Shown: positions 1 through 5,600, counted from the first letter of the stretch. The stretch: DNA of 5,804 bases from Gemmatimonadales bacterium UBA2982 (GCA_002347035.1 DEAM01000002.1:1-5804); one strand, 5' to 3'. Program-made: numbers and translations. The notes: generated by a model not told the origin, from the sequence alone.

Positions 1-170
1 GAGTCACTGGAATCGGATTCGGAGCCTCCTTGAGCACAGCCAGACGACCAGCTTAGAAGGCTAGCCATACCCGCAGCTGCTCCAAAACGACCGAGGAAGG
101 TTCTCCGCTCTATATTCCTCGCCTCAATGTCCTCTTCGTGGATCGTTCTTTCTTCTTCGCGTAATTTCAT
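1..170 (-). CDS. Tat-exported putative lipoprotein, N-terminal fragment (runs off the window)
   Basis: The reverse strand encodes 56 full codons from an ATG at 170-168, and the frame is still open at position 1, so only the leader is visible. Residues 1-20 form a long charged, mostly acidic n-region (E5-E7, E12-D14, E16). Residues 21-30 read ERRTFLGRFG, a twin-arginine motif (R22, R23 followed by TFL). A hydrophobic stretch follows (about 29-41), then WSSGC with C45 as possible lipidated cysteine, then a Ser/Gly/Asp-rich linker. This points to export of a folded, possibly cofactor-bearing protein by Tat and anchoring in a membrane. The lipobox is degenerate (Ser rather than Leu at -3), so lipidation is less certain than Tat export. 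An AGG lies 6 nt before the ATG; a TTG two codons upstream is a weaker alternative. A Fur-like dyad lies 36 nt upstream of the start, suggesting iron control. The mature domain is outside the window, so no function can be assigned. Confidence 0.72.
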   Translation of the reverse strand, partial: MKLREEERTIHEEDIEARNIERRTFLGRFGAAAGMASLLSWSSGCAQGGSESDSSD

Positions 171-206
171 CTTCAACCTGAGTAGAAACGATTTTCCAGA
201 CTCATC

Positions 207-233
207 ACTTGCGGATGAGAATCATTCGCAAGT
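207..233. promoter_or_regulatory. Fur-box-like operator (27-bp dyad)
   Basis: Left arm ACTTGCGGATGA (207-218), spacer GAA (219-221), right arm TCATTCGCAAGT (222-233). The arms are complementary at 11 of 12 positions, the exception being G214. The core ATGAGAATCATT is typical of Fur boxes. Aligned by eye to the 19-bp consensus GATAATGATAATCATTATC, positions 211-229 match at 13 of 19. The site lies 36 nt upstream of the minus-strand Tat lipoprotein start and about 295 nt upstream of the PepSY start. It therefore most directly suggests iron-dependent repression of the lipoprotein gene, and possibly of both genes. A related ferric-uptake-family regulator such as Zur, or another dyad-binding repressor, is possible. 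Confidence 0.6.
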
Positions 234-276
234 AAGGGTAGCCAGGTCAGGTACAACTCGCAAGGCAGTGTCCAGC

Positions 277-302
277 CCCAGGAGCAGCCATTTCAGCCTG
301 GG
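277..302. repeat. Short inverted repeat, hairpin-capable
   Basis: CCCAGG (277-282) and CCTGGG (297-302) are perfectly complementary across a 14-nt loop. The stem is only 6 bp and has no T-tract, so it could be chance or part of a leader RNA structure. Confidence 0.25.
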
Positions 303-382
303 CGGAGGCTACCAACTTGGCTACTTCCCTAGTCAGGCTCTAGAGTTTCCCTAACCAGTTGATCCATCCAATCATTCGGAGT

Positions 383-405
383 AGAATCGAATCGGGAACG
401 ATTCT
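383..405. repeat. Inverted repeat upstream of the PepSY gene (possible operator)
   Basis: AGAATCG (383-389) and CGATTCT (399-405) are perfect 7-bp arms around a 9-nt spacer. The arrangement suits a dimeric repressor or activator about 125 nt before the PepSY start. It overlaps the weaker Fur-like match at 394-412. No regulator family can be named. Confidence 0.4.
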
Positions 406-412
406 CAACCTT
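394..412. promoter_or_regulatory. Weak second Fur-box-like match
   Basis: The stretch AACGATTCTCAACC (397-410) matches 12 of 14 bases of the reverse complement of the core of the stronger site at 207-233. Over the 19-bp Fur consensus in that orientation I count 11 of 19. Its right half is degenerate, so alone it would be marginal. As a second copy closer to the PepSY start it may mark a second Fur site. Confidence 0.3.
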
Positions 413-423
413 GGCTGAGCCAA
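411..423. repeat. 13-bp perfect palindrome
   Basis: TTGGCT, central G, AGCCAA: perfect arms of 6 bp. It directly abuts the Fur-like match to its left and lies about 105 nt before the PepSY start. It has the shape of a compact operator half-site pair, but the regulator is unknown. Confidence 0.3.
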
Positions 424-477
424 TGTGTGATCTGTCCACACCATGGCGAGCAGTTCGCGAGCCGAGGAAGCACGGCT

Positions 478-489
478 AGTCAGCTGACT
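478..489. repeat. 12-bp perfect palindrome near the PepSY start
   Basis: AGTCAGCTGACT is self-complementary with no spacer. It lies 38 nt upstream of the GTG start and therefore probably within the 5' leader or promoter. It could be an operator. Palindromes of this size also occur by chance, so confidence is low. Confidence 0.25.
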
Positions 490-517
490 TGATCTGAGAG
501 AGGGCCAGTGGGAGGAC

Positions 518-521
518 GGAG
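518..521 (+). promoter_or_regulatory. Ribosome binding site deciding the GTG start of the PepSY gene
   Basis: GGAG at 518-521 sits 6 nt before the GTG at 528, the usual spacing. An upstream GGAGG (511-515) is too far. This supports the non-ATG start, which also gives a short positively charged N-terminus before the first membrane helix. Confidence 0.65.
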
Positions 522-527
522 TTAAAG

Positions 528-1949
528 GTGGCCAGTAGAGTGCCTTGGCCCTCAAAAAAGTTGGTATTCCGGGTTCATGGATGGCTCGGCCTAAACCTTG
601 GGGTCCTCCTTTTCATCGTGTGCTTCTCGGGGACAGTGGCCACGGTGAGTTATGAGATCGACTGGCTCCTCAACCCGGCCCAGCGCGCCTCACCCGTTGG
701 GTTGCATGATACATCCTGGGATCAATGGCTGGCGGCTGTACGTCTTGAACACCCAGAAGCCGAAGTCATTTCTCTATCCGCGCCCCCAACCGAAGGATGG
801 GCTGCGAGCGCTTTGATCACGTACGGGCAAAACTACCTCAGATATGTGTATCTAGACCCAGTAACGGCGGAGGTACAAGGAACGTTCAGTCATTTTAACG
901 TCGCTAGGTTTTTTCGGTCATTCCATAAGCAGTTCTATATTTACCCAGGTCAAATGCCTCACGGTGTCTACATCGTTGGGCCGCTTGGGATCGCACTGCT
1001 ACTCTCGGCGTTGACAGGCCTGTGGTTCTACCGCATTCGAGTGTCTGACCTTCTCCCAATACGCTGGCCCACGACCAAGAGGCGCCTTTGGTCGACCTTG
1101 CACCGAGCTGGGGGGGTCTGGGGGTTAGCGTTCTCCCTAATCTTCGCGGTCACTGGTATCTGGTACTTGGTCGAGCGCGTGATAGTAGATGCTGACCTCT
1201 ACCAAGCTGAGGCAATACGGACTCCTAGCCAGACTGGAGACAACGTCGAATCCAGACTGGCTGTGCCATTGACCTTAGATGAGTCACTCTCGCACGTGCA
1301 GACTACATTCCCGGGCCTAGATATCCGCTCAGTGTCCCTATCTCAGAACACGGAGCGACTCACGTTCTTCGGACAAACCGATGCCAAGCTCGTGAGGGAC
1401 AGGGCCAACTTCGCCGTGTTCGACCGGGCAAGCGGCACGCTCGTCGAGCAGCAGCGCACCTCAGACCTTACTCTGCCAGAGCGACTAGCTCATACCGCAG
1501 ACCCACTTCACTTCGGGAACTTTGCTGGCTTATCCATCAAGCTACTGTGGCTGGTAGCAGGTCTCATAATATCCGCTTCCATTCTTGTCGGAACTCGGAT
1601 ATGGGCGCTCCGGGTCTTAGGCCGACCCACGGAACGCAGGATGGGAGTCCGGTCTCGTTGGGTGATGTCTGGCCTCGTAACCCTCCCGGTGCTTGCGCTA
1701 GCGACACATGGGAGCATAGTCAACATTGCGCCATTCGTAGCGCCCTTACCTGAGATGCCTGTCGCAGAGGCCTCGGGGCAGGCCCTTAGCACTAGTCCAC
1801 CGCTTGCATTTATCTCAGGTCGTGAGGGATCGGCGCCCCCAAGAGGCCAGTCCCATCCTGAGGTGCCCCCATACGTATGGCTAGTGGTAGGTGCCTTCGT
1901 GGGGATCACCCTCCTTATTTCATCAGCTTGGGTTTACTGGCTCAGATGA
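528..1949 (+). CDS. PepSY-associated inner-membrane protein (siderophore-reductase-like)
   Basis: This 473-residue protein starts at GTG. Hydrophobic segments lie at about 19-41, 145-167, 196-218, 335-357, 378-402 and 447-470, with soluble PepSY-type regions at about 42-140 and 220-334. Family hallmarks are RVHGWLGLNLGVLLF at the first helix (H18), the SFHKQFY motif (H133), H145 at the start of helix 2, LHRAGGVWGL (H192) and DPLHFGNFAGLSIKLLW (H328). In characterised PepSY-TM proteins such as FoxB, conserved helix histidines bind haem and the protein reduces ferric siderophores at the inner membrane. The same chemistry here is inference from those histidines. The segment after helix 5 (about 403-446) is Pro/Ser-rich and probably periplasmic. 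The divergent region upstream contains Fur-like sites, which fits iron-starvation control. The gene converges on the quinoprotein gene with only 33 bp between stop codons. It could also be a PiuB-like protein of other substrate range. Confidence 0.82.
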   Translation: MASRVPWPSKKLVFRVHGWLGLNLGVLLFIVCFSGTVATVSYEIDWLLNPAQRASPVGLHDTSWDQWLAAVRLEHPEAEVISLSAPPTEGWAASALITYGQNYLRYVYLDPVTAEVQGTFSHFNVARFFRSFHKQFYIYPGQMPHGVYIVGPLGIALLLSALTGLWFYRIRVSDLLPIRWPTTKRRLWSTLHRAGGVWGLAFSLIFAVTGIWYLVERVIVDADLYQAEAIRTPSQTGDNVESRLAVPLTLDESLSHVQTTFPGLDIRSVSLSQNTERLTFFGQTDAKLVRDRANFAVFDRASGTLVEQQRTSDLTLPERLAHTADPLHFGNFAGLSIKLLWLVAGLIISASILVGTRIWALRVLGRPTERRMGVRSRWVMSGLVTLPVLALATHGSIVNIAPFVAPLPEMPVAEASGQALSTSPPLAFISGREGSAPPRGQSHPEVPPYVWLVVGAFVGITLLISSAWVYWLR

Positions 1950-1983
1950 ACAGAATGTTCAGTTGGGCAACCTTAGTCGTTGC
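1947..1983. terminator. Weak hairpins in the convergent gap (possible shared terminator)
   Basis: Two small inverted repeats occupy the gap between the converging stop codons. TGAACA/TGTTCA (1947-1952 and 1956-1961, 3-nt loop) begins in the PepSY stop codon. GCAAC/GTTGC (1967-1971 and 1979-1983, 7-nt loop) reaches the last base of the opposite gene. Neither has a clear T-tract, so intrinsic termination is only a guess from position. Confidence 0.25.
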
Positions 1984-3719
1984 TAGTTAGCGTCGTCCAA
2001 TAAGGCAAACAACCAAACGCTGTCCCCCCGGTCACCTCTGCCCAGCAGACTGCCTGCAGAGAAGACCACTACGTGCTGCTTGCCATTGTGTTCGAATACC
2101 GTAGCCGGTGCATTTACGCCCGCGTCAGTCATGAATTCCCAGAGCTTGGAACCGTCACGGGCATCGAGTGCGGTCAACCGTCCGTCGTTCCGGCCAGCAA
2201 AGAGTAACCCACCCGCTGTCGCCACCAATCCGCTATAACAGCGACTGGGCCAGCGCTGGCTCCACAGCCTGCGATTGGTGCGAAGGTCCATCGCGGTAAC
2301 AATTCCGGTTGTGGGAATGGGTGCAAAACGCATACTGCCGCCGCTATAAGCGTCACCGGATTTGACTGGCTCTAAAACTTCCCTGACGGAATACACAGCC
2401 TGCCGTTCACCGGCGCAGATATACATCACCCCTCTTTCAGGATCTACGGCACTGGGGGGCCAATTAGCATCGCCACGGCGTGACACTACTGGGTCTTCCC
2501 AAAACGGCGTGAAAACCGCGCCATTATTGATAAGCCGGTAGCCCTCAGGGGCTACATCTAAGGTCTGAGCAACGAAGGGCTCGCCAACAGGATAGGGTTG
2601 CGTAGCGGCCGTTGCCTGGCGCGGTTCCTGAGGAACTGGTCTCTCCTCGATACCCACCAACGGTTCGCCATTTGTACGGTCGAGGATATACAGCCACCCT
2701 GTCTTGCCAGCCTCAGCCAAGCCCTTTCGTGACACGCCACTGTAGTCTAGGTCGAACAGAACAACCGGATTGGGGGCGTCGTAGTCCCAGATATCGTGAT
2801 GGACCTCTTGAAAATGCCAACGATACTCACCGGTGTAGACATCCAGTGCCACGATGGAAACGGTGAATAGATTGTCCCCAGCCCGCACCGCACCATTGTA
2901 GTCGGGCCCTGGGTTACCAGTTGAGAAGTAGATCATGCCCAACTCAGGATCGACTGCAGGGGTGTGCCAGACCGTCCCGCCTCCGGTGCGCCAGGCATCG
3001 TTATCAGCAGGCCAGGTGTCGTGGCCTAATTCGCCGGGGCCTGGCACAGTATAGAACGTCCAGAGCAAGCGTCCGTCATCAGCACTGTAGGCCTTTACTC
3101 TCCCTCGGGCTGCAAATTCACCACCTGCGAAGCCAGTAATAACCATGCCTTCGAAATACAAAGGTGCGCTGGTGATGGTGTAGCCTTCTTGCCAGGCTTC
3201 CGCTTGAATGGACCAAACCTCTTCGCCACTGTCCTGGTCCAATGCCTTAAGCATGCCATCCAGCTGCCCTACGAAGACCTTGTCTTCGCCAAATCCCACT
3301 CCACGACTGGTCCACCCGCAACATATCGTCGAGATCTCTTCAGGAAGGTTAGCCGAGTAGCGCCAGAGGATTCCCCCTGTTTCAACGTCGAGAGCGAAGA
3401 CATCATCAGCGCCGGTTATTACGTACATGACCCCGTCATGAACTATAGGCTGCGCCTCCCCGGAGTACTTCCTGCCGATCCCAGAACCGTCGAGATGGGT
3501 GCGCCAAATCGGACCAAGTTGATCGACGTTATCGGTGTTGATCTCCGTCAATGCAGAGAAATTTCGGTTGAAGAGATCACCACCATTTGTCAGCCAGTCA
3601 GTGGTAGGTAGCTGCAGCAGTGTCTCTTGATCTGGGCTACTTTGAGCCACAACCCCTGAGACCAACACTGAACCAAAACTCAGTCCTACCCCTAGAAGTC
3701 TCGGCAAGAGGCTATTCAT
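1983..3719 (-). CDS. Periplasmic PQQ-dependent alcohol dehydrogenase (quinoprotein, no cytochrome domain)
   Basis: The protein has 578 residues from the ATG at 3719. That start gives a Sec signal peptide (hydrophobic about 6-23, likely cleavage after VVA at 25); the upstream in-frame GTG at 3758 would add 13 polar residues before it. The body is an eight-bladed propeller with tryptophan-docking repeats at DVETGGILWRY (111-121), DQDSGEEVWS (161), SADDGRLLW (212), DVYTGEYRW (293), DLRTNRRLW (478) and DARDGSKLW (519). Adjacent C133-C134 form the expected vicinal disulfide over PQQ. Likely metal ligands are E201 (GGEFAARG), N269 (STGNPGPDYNG) and catalytic D312 in HHDIWDYD; K339 lies in GKTGWLY. 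D314, two residues after D312, is the pattern linked to lanthanide use in methanol/ethanol enzymes. There is no CxxCH, so electrons must go to a separate cytochrome or other acceptor. Substrate is unknown: an alcohol or aldehyde is likely. A beta-sandwich gene lies 81 bp upstream on the same strand. Confidence 0.9.
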   Translation of the reverse strand: MNSLLPRLLGVGLSFGSVLVSGVVAQSSPDQETLLQLPTTDWLTNGGDLFNRNFSALTEINTDNVDQLGPIWRTHLDGSGIGRKYSGEAQPIVHDGVMYVITGADDVFALDVETGGILWRYSANLPEEISTICCGWTSRGVGFGEDKVFVGQLDGMLKALDQDSGEEVWSIQAEAWQEGYTITSAPLYFEGMVITGFAGGEFAARGRVKAYSADDGRLLWTFYTVPGPGELGHDTWPADNDAWRTGGGTVWHTPAVDPELGMIYFSTGNPGPDYNGAVRAGDNLFTVSIVALDVYTGEYRWHFQEVHHDIWDYDAPNPVVLFDLDYSGVSRKGLAEAGKTGWLYILDRTNGEPLVGIEERPVPQEPRQATAATQPYPVGEPFVAQTLDVAPEGYRLINNGAVFTPFWEDPVVSRRGDANWPPSAVDPERGVMYICAGERQAVYSVREVLEPVKSGDAYSGGSMRFAPIPTTGIVTAMDLRTNRRLWSQRWPSRCYSGLVATAGGLLFAGRNDGRLTALDARDGSKLWEFMTDAGVNAPATVFEHNGKQHVVVFSAGSLLGRGDRGDSVWLFALLDDAN

Positions 3720-3759
3720 ATTCCGGACAAAGAGTGGGTGGCAGTGCGTCAGACTCACC

Positions 3760-3797
3760 GATCAAGGACCAGCCTGGACGCAGATGAGGTCCCGATC
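3760..3797. repeat. Imperfect inverted repeat between the two minus-strand genes
   Basis: GATC-AA-GGACC (3760-3770) pairs with GGTCC-C-GATC (3788-3797): 9 paired bases with a 2-against-1 bulge and a 17-nt loop. It fills half of the 81-bp gap between the beta-sandwich gene and the quinoprotein gene. With no T-tract it looks more like an intercistronic mRNA structure or binding site than a terminator. Confidence 0.3.
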
Positions 3798-3800
3798 TCA

Positions 3801-4436
3801 TTAATTCGTCGTAGTAGTCAGGTTCTCCACGAGCACTCCGGGGATGACGTGATTGATCCGAACCCCGTAGAGACCGTTCGTGTCCAGCAGTGACCCGGAC
3901 CTCTCTGTGCCGTGTACCACCGTCCCGTTCACAGAGAACTCGATCTGGTCTCCGTTGATCCGCACCGCCAGGTCGTTGACGGACTGGCCGTCAGCATCCG
4001 GACGCTGGATCGCTGAATGCTCCGTGTGGCTGACGAGATAGTTCGTGTTCGCGTTGTCGATGCGGTTGATCACCACAAAATGGCCCGTCTGTGCGATCAT
4101 GAAATATAGGTACCACTGATTTTCACTATTGAGATTCCGACCTCCGAATACGAGGCCGTAGTAGTTCCGGTGGGAACTCGGCTCGAGAAGCGTGAACCGA
4201 CTGCTCAATGTGTAGTTCCCAGTGGCTCTCTGGTCTTCCTGCCAGAGCGTGACAGCTGGTCCCGTGTTGACTTGAAACCCATCTCCGACCGCAGTAATTG
4301 TCACCTCGGGCACGTCATCCGGGTCCTGAGGATTATTACTTCGGTCTACTCGCATCATAACACCCTCGGGCGCTTGCGCGACCAAAGGTCCGGCGAATAC
4401 AAAGGCCAGCAAGAAGACGGACAGTACACGGATCAT
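3801..4436 (-). CDS. Secreted beta-sandwich protein (DUF1080/LamG-like fold), function unknown
   Basis: This 211-residue protein starts at an ATG with a well-placed AGGAG. Residues 1-20 are a clear Sec signal peptide (MIRVLSVFLLAFVFAGPLVA, cleavage near 20-22), so the mature protein is about 190 residues in the periplasm or outside. The mature part is beta-rich: YTLSSRFTLLEPSSHRNYYG (75-94), then the WYLYFMIAQTGHFVVINR block (108-125), and NDLAVRINGDQIEFSVNG (154-171) followed by GLYGVRI (188-194). This pattern is typical of concanavalin-like jelly rolls such as DUF1080 (3-keto-disaccharide hydrolase) and LamG domains, which often bind or cleave carbohydrate. I cannot identify catalytic residues, so hydrolase activity is not claimed. 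It lies 81 bp upstream of the quinoprotein gene on the same strand and both products are exported, so a shared transcript and pathway are plausible. The C-terminus ends in a short Thr-rich tail. Confidence 0.75.
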   Translation of the reverse strand: MIRVLSVFLLAFVFAGPLVAQAPEGVMMRVDRSNNPQDPDDVPEVTITAVGDGFQVNTGPAVTLWQEDQRATGNYTLSSRFTLLEPSSHRNYYGLVFGGRNLNSENQWYLYFMIAQTGHFVVINRIDNANTNYLVSHTEHSAIQRPDADGQSVNDLAVRINGDQIEFSVNGTVVHGTERSGSLLDTNGLYGVRINHVIPGVLVENLTTTTN

Positions 4437-4443
4437 TGTTCAG

Positions 4444-4448
4444 CTCCT
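4444..4448 (-). promoter_or_regulatory. Ribosome binding site of the beta-sandwich gene
   Basis: On the minus strand AGGAG lies 7 nt before the ATG at 4436. It is the best Shine-Dalgarno sequence in the window and fixes this start. Confidence 0.7.
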
Positions 4449-4494
4449 GGAACTGTGAGTTGGCTCATTAGGCCGTCAAGCACACGTATCTTCA

Positions 4495-4514
4495 CCCGTT
4501 GGCCCCTAAACGGG
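4495..4514. repeat. Inverted repeat in the divergent promoter region
   Basis: CCCGTT (4495-4500) and AACGGG (4509-4514) are perfect 6-bp arms around an 8-nt GC-rich spacer. It lies between the divergent beta-sandwich and SDR genes, about 60 nt from the former start and 105 nt from the latter. It could be an operator for either or both. The regulator is not recognisable. Confidence 0.3.
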
Positions 4515-4554
4515 CAAGCGTAAACCCATAGTTACTTCGCCTGGATCCATCTAG

Positions 4555-4560
4555 TATAGT
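4555..4560 (+). promoter_or_regulatory. Candidate -10 element for the SDR gene
   Basis: TATAGT differs from TATAAT at one position and lies in the only A/T-rich patch of the divergent region (4552-4568), 59 nt before the SDR ATG. The -35 at 17-bp spacing would be TTACTT (4532-4537), a poor match. The patch also reads TATACT on the minus strand (4553-4558), so it might serve the beta-sandwich gene as well. Confidence 0.3.
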
Positions 4561-4619
4561 ATTTAACTTGAAGGATTCACCCAAAATCCATTCTAGCCGC
4601 TCAATCTGGAGTTCGACCG

Positions 4620-5600
4620 ATGGCGCACCGCCGATCATCATACGATGGCGTTTCCTCCATAGTCCTCTGCGTCCGTGCGATCCTCGGACATCTTGCCTGC
4701 CTGTCCCTGCTCTTCGGCACCATGCTAACTGTACCACCGCAGCTCGTAGCCCAGATCCAGGCCAGCGACGTGCAGGGAAGGGAAATTATCATGGTTACAG
4801 GGTCAACCGGCGGCCTAGGCCGTGCTGTCGCCCTCGCTTTTGCCGGTCCAGGAACCCACATCATCGTACATGGCCGTAACATCGAGCGTGGCCAAGCAGT
4901 GGTCGAAGAGGCCGAAGCCGTTGGAAGCACCGCCCGATTCCTCCAAGCAGACCTCGGCTCCCTCGCACAGGTGCGCGGACTCATCAACACAGTCAAGCGT
5001 GACTACAACCGCCTGGATCTCCTCATCAACAACGCCGGCATCGGACGCGGTCAGCCAAATGCACCCCGCGAGGAAAGCGCAGACGGTCACGAGCTCCGCT
5101 TTCAGGTGAACTACCTCTCACACCTCCTTATAACCCGTGAACTCCTCCCACTCCTCCGAGAAGGCGCTCCGTCTCGTGTCGTGAGCGTGTCCTCCGGAGC
5201 GCAGTCAGGTGGCACGATCCACTTCGACGACGTCATGCTAGAGAATCCGCCCTATCAAGGAAGCGCAGCCTATGGCCAGAGTAAGCTGGCCCAAGTCTTT
5301 ATGACGCTCGACCTTGAGGAGGAGCTGCAAGGGACGGGGGTGACCGCAACCGCGGTGCACCCAGGTGGCTACTTGGACACGGACATGGTCGCTGAACGCT
5401 GCGTTGTCCCGGGCGACGGCTGCACCCCTAATCTGAGCCCAGAAGACGGTGCCATGTTCGTCGTGAACGCCGCGAGGTCACCGAGATCCGGGGTATACTT
5501 TAATACCTCGGTGATTGGGGAGATTAACCCACAGGCCCTCGATACCTCGGCTCGCCGTCGGTTTCTAGAGCTCAGCATGCAGCTCATAGGACTCGACTGA
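4620..5600 (+). CDS. Short-chain dehydrogenase/reductase with N-terminal signal or anchor segment
   Basis: The protein has 326 residues from an ATG preceded by TGGAG (4607-4611) at 8-nt spacing. The Rossmann core begins near residue 55 with EIIMVTG, then the cofactor motif TGSTGGLG (60-67), D111 (adenine contact), NNAG (137-140), N164, catalytic serine in VSVSS (191/192), YGQSK with Y218 and K222, and HPGG (247-250). The catalytic set is complete. The 26-residue gap between SS and Y resembles the retinol dehydrogenase/WWOX-like SDR branch. R86 after the second strand (HGRN) would favour NADP(H). The first 54 residues are not part of the SDR fold: a hydrophobic run (about 11-38) ends in PPQLVAQIQA, which looks like a Sec signal or membrane anchor. 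Periplasmic location is odd for an NAD(P)-dependent enzyme, so an anchored enzyme or a different start must be considered. The substrate is unknown. It is divergent from the beta-sandwich gene across 183 bp. Confidence 0.85.
   Translation: MAHRRSSYDGVSSIVLCVRAILGHLACLSLLFGTMLTVPPQLVAQIQASDVQGREIIMVTGSTGGLGRAVALAFAGPGTHIIVHGRNIERGQAVVEEAEAVGSTARFLQADLGSLAQVRGLINTVKRDYNRLDLLINNAGIGRGQPNAPREESADGHELRFQVNYLSHLLITRELLPLLREGAPSRVVSVSSGAQSGGTIHFDDVMLENPPYQGSAAYGQSKLAQVFMTLDLEEELQGTGVTATAVHPGGYLDTDMVAERCVVPGDGCTPNLSPEDGAMFVVNAARSPRSGVYFNTSVIGEINPQALDTSARRRFLELSMQLIGLD
4779..4783 (+). promoter_or_regulatory. Possible internal ribosome binding site within the SDR gene
   Basis: AGGGA lies 7 nt before an in-frame ATG at 4791 (Met58), directly before the cofactor motif. 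Initiation here would give a leaderless 269-residue SDR, but would remove most of the first beta strand, so it may not be used. Confidence 0.2.

Larger units (their letters stand above)
171..527. other. Divergent intergenic control region between the Tat lipoprotein and PepSY genes
   Basis: These 357 bases separate two divergent genes. Open frames here (127-354 plus and 340-555 minus) have low-complexity, Ser/Arg-rich translations without domain features and overlap real gene starts, so I do not call them. The region instead holds several dyads: a strong Fur-like one at 207-233, a hairpin-capable repeat at 277-302, and palindromes at 383-405, 411-423 and 478-489. The 9-mer AATCATTCG occurs twice (220-228 and 370-378). 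I found no convincing paired -10/-35 for either gene, and no riboswitch conserved core that I recognise. Confidence 0.6.

Noticed and set aside
240..360. Possible cobalamin or other riboswitch in the leader region
   Set aside because: Repeated GGCTAC/GTAGCC words and a short hairpin looked suggestive, but I found neither the B12 box nor any other conserved aptamer core.
340..555. 71-residue minus-strand open frame in the divergent region
   Set aside because: It overlaps the PepSY RBS and start, shows no domain or signal features, and covers the palindrome cluster, which better explains the DNA.
1508..1909. 133-residue minus-strand open frame
   Set aside because: It is antisense to the last third of the PepSY gene. 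The translation is Pro/Thr/Arg-rich without recognisable motifs.
3189..3611. 140-residue plus-strand open frame
   Set aside because: It lies wholly antisense to the well-supported quinoprotein gene, its translation has no domain features, and such antisense frames are common in GC-rich genes.
3720..3758. Upstream GTG start for the quinoprotein (13 extra residues)
   Set aside because: It lacks a Shine-Dalgarno and would place polar residues with two His and a Cys before an otherwise standard signal peptide; the ATG at 3719 is preferred.
4601..4996. 131-residue minus-strand open frame over the SDR 5' end
   Set aside because: It is antisense to the SDR signal and cofactor-binding region, with an Arg/Ser/Pro-rich composition typical of a shadow frame.
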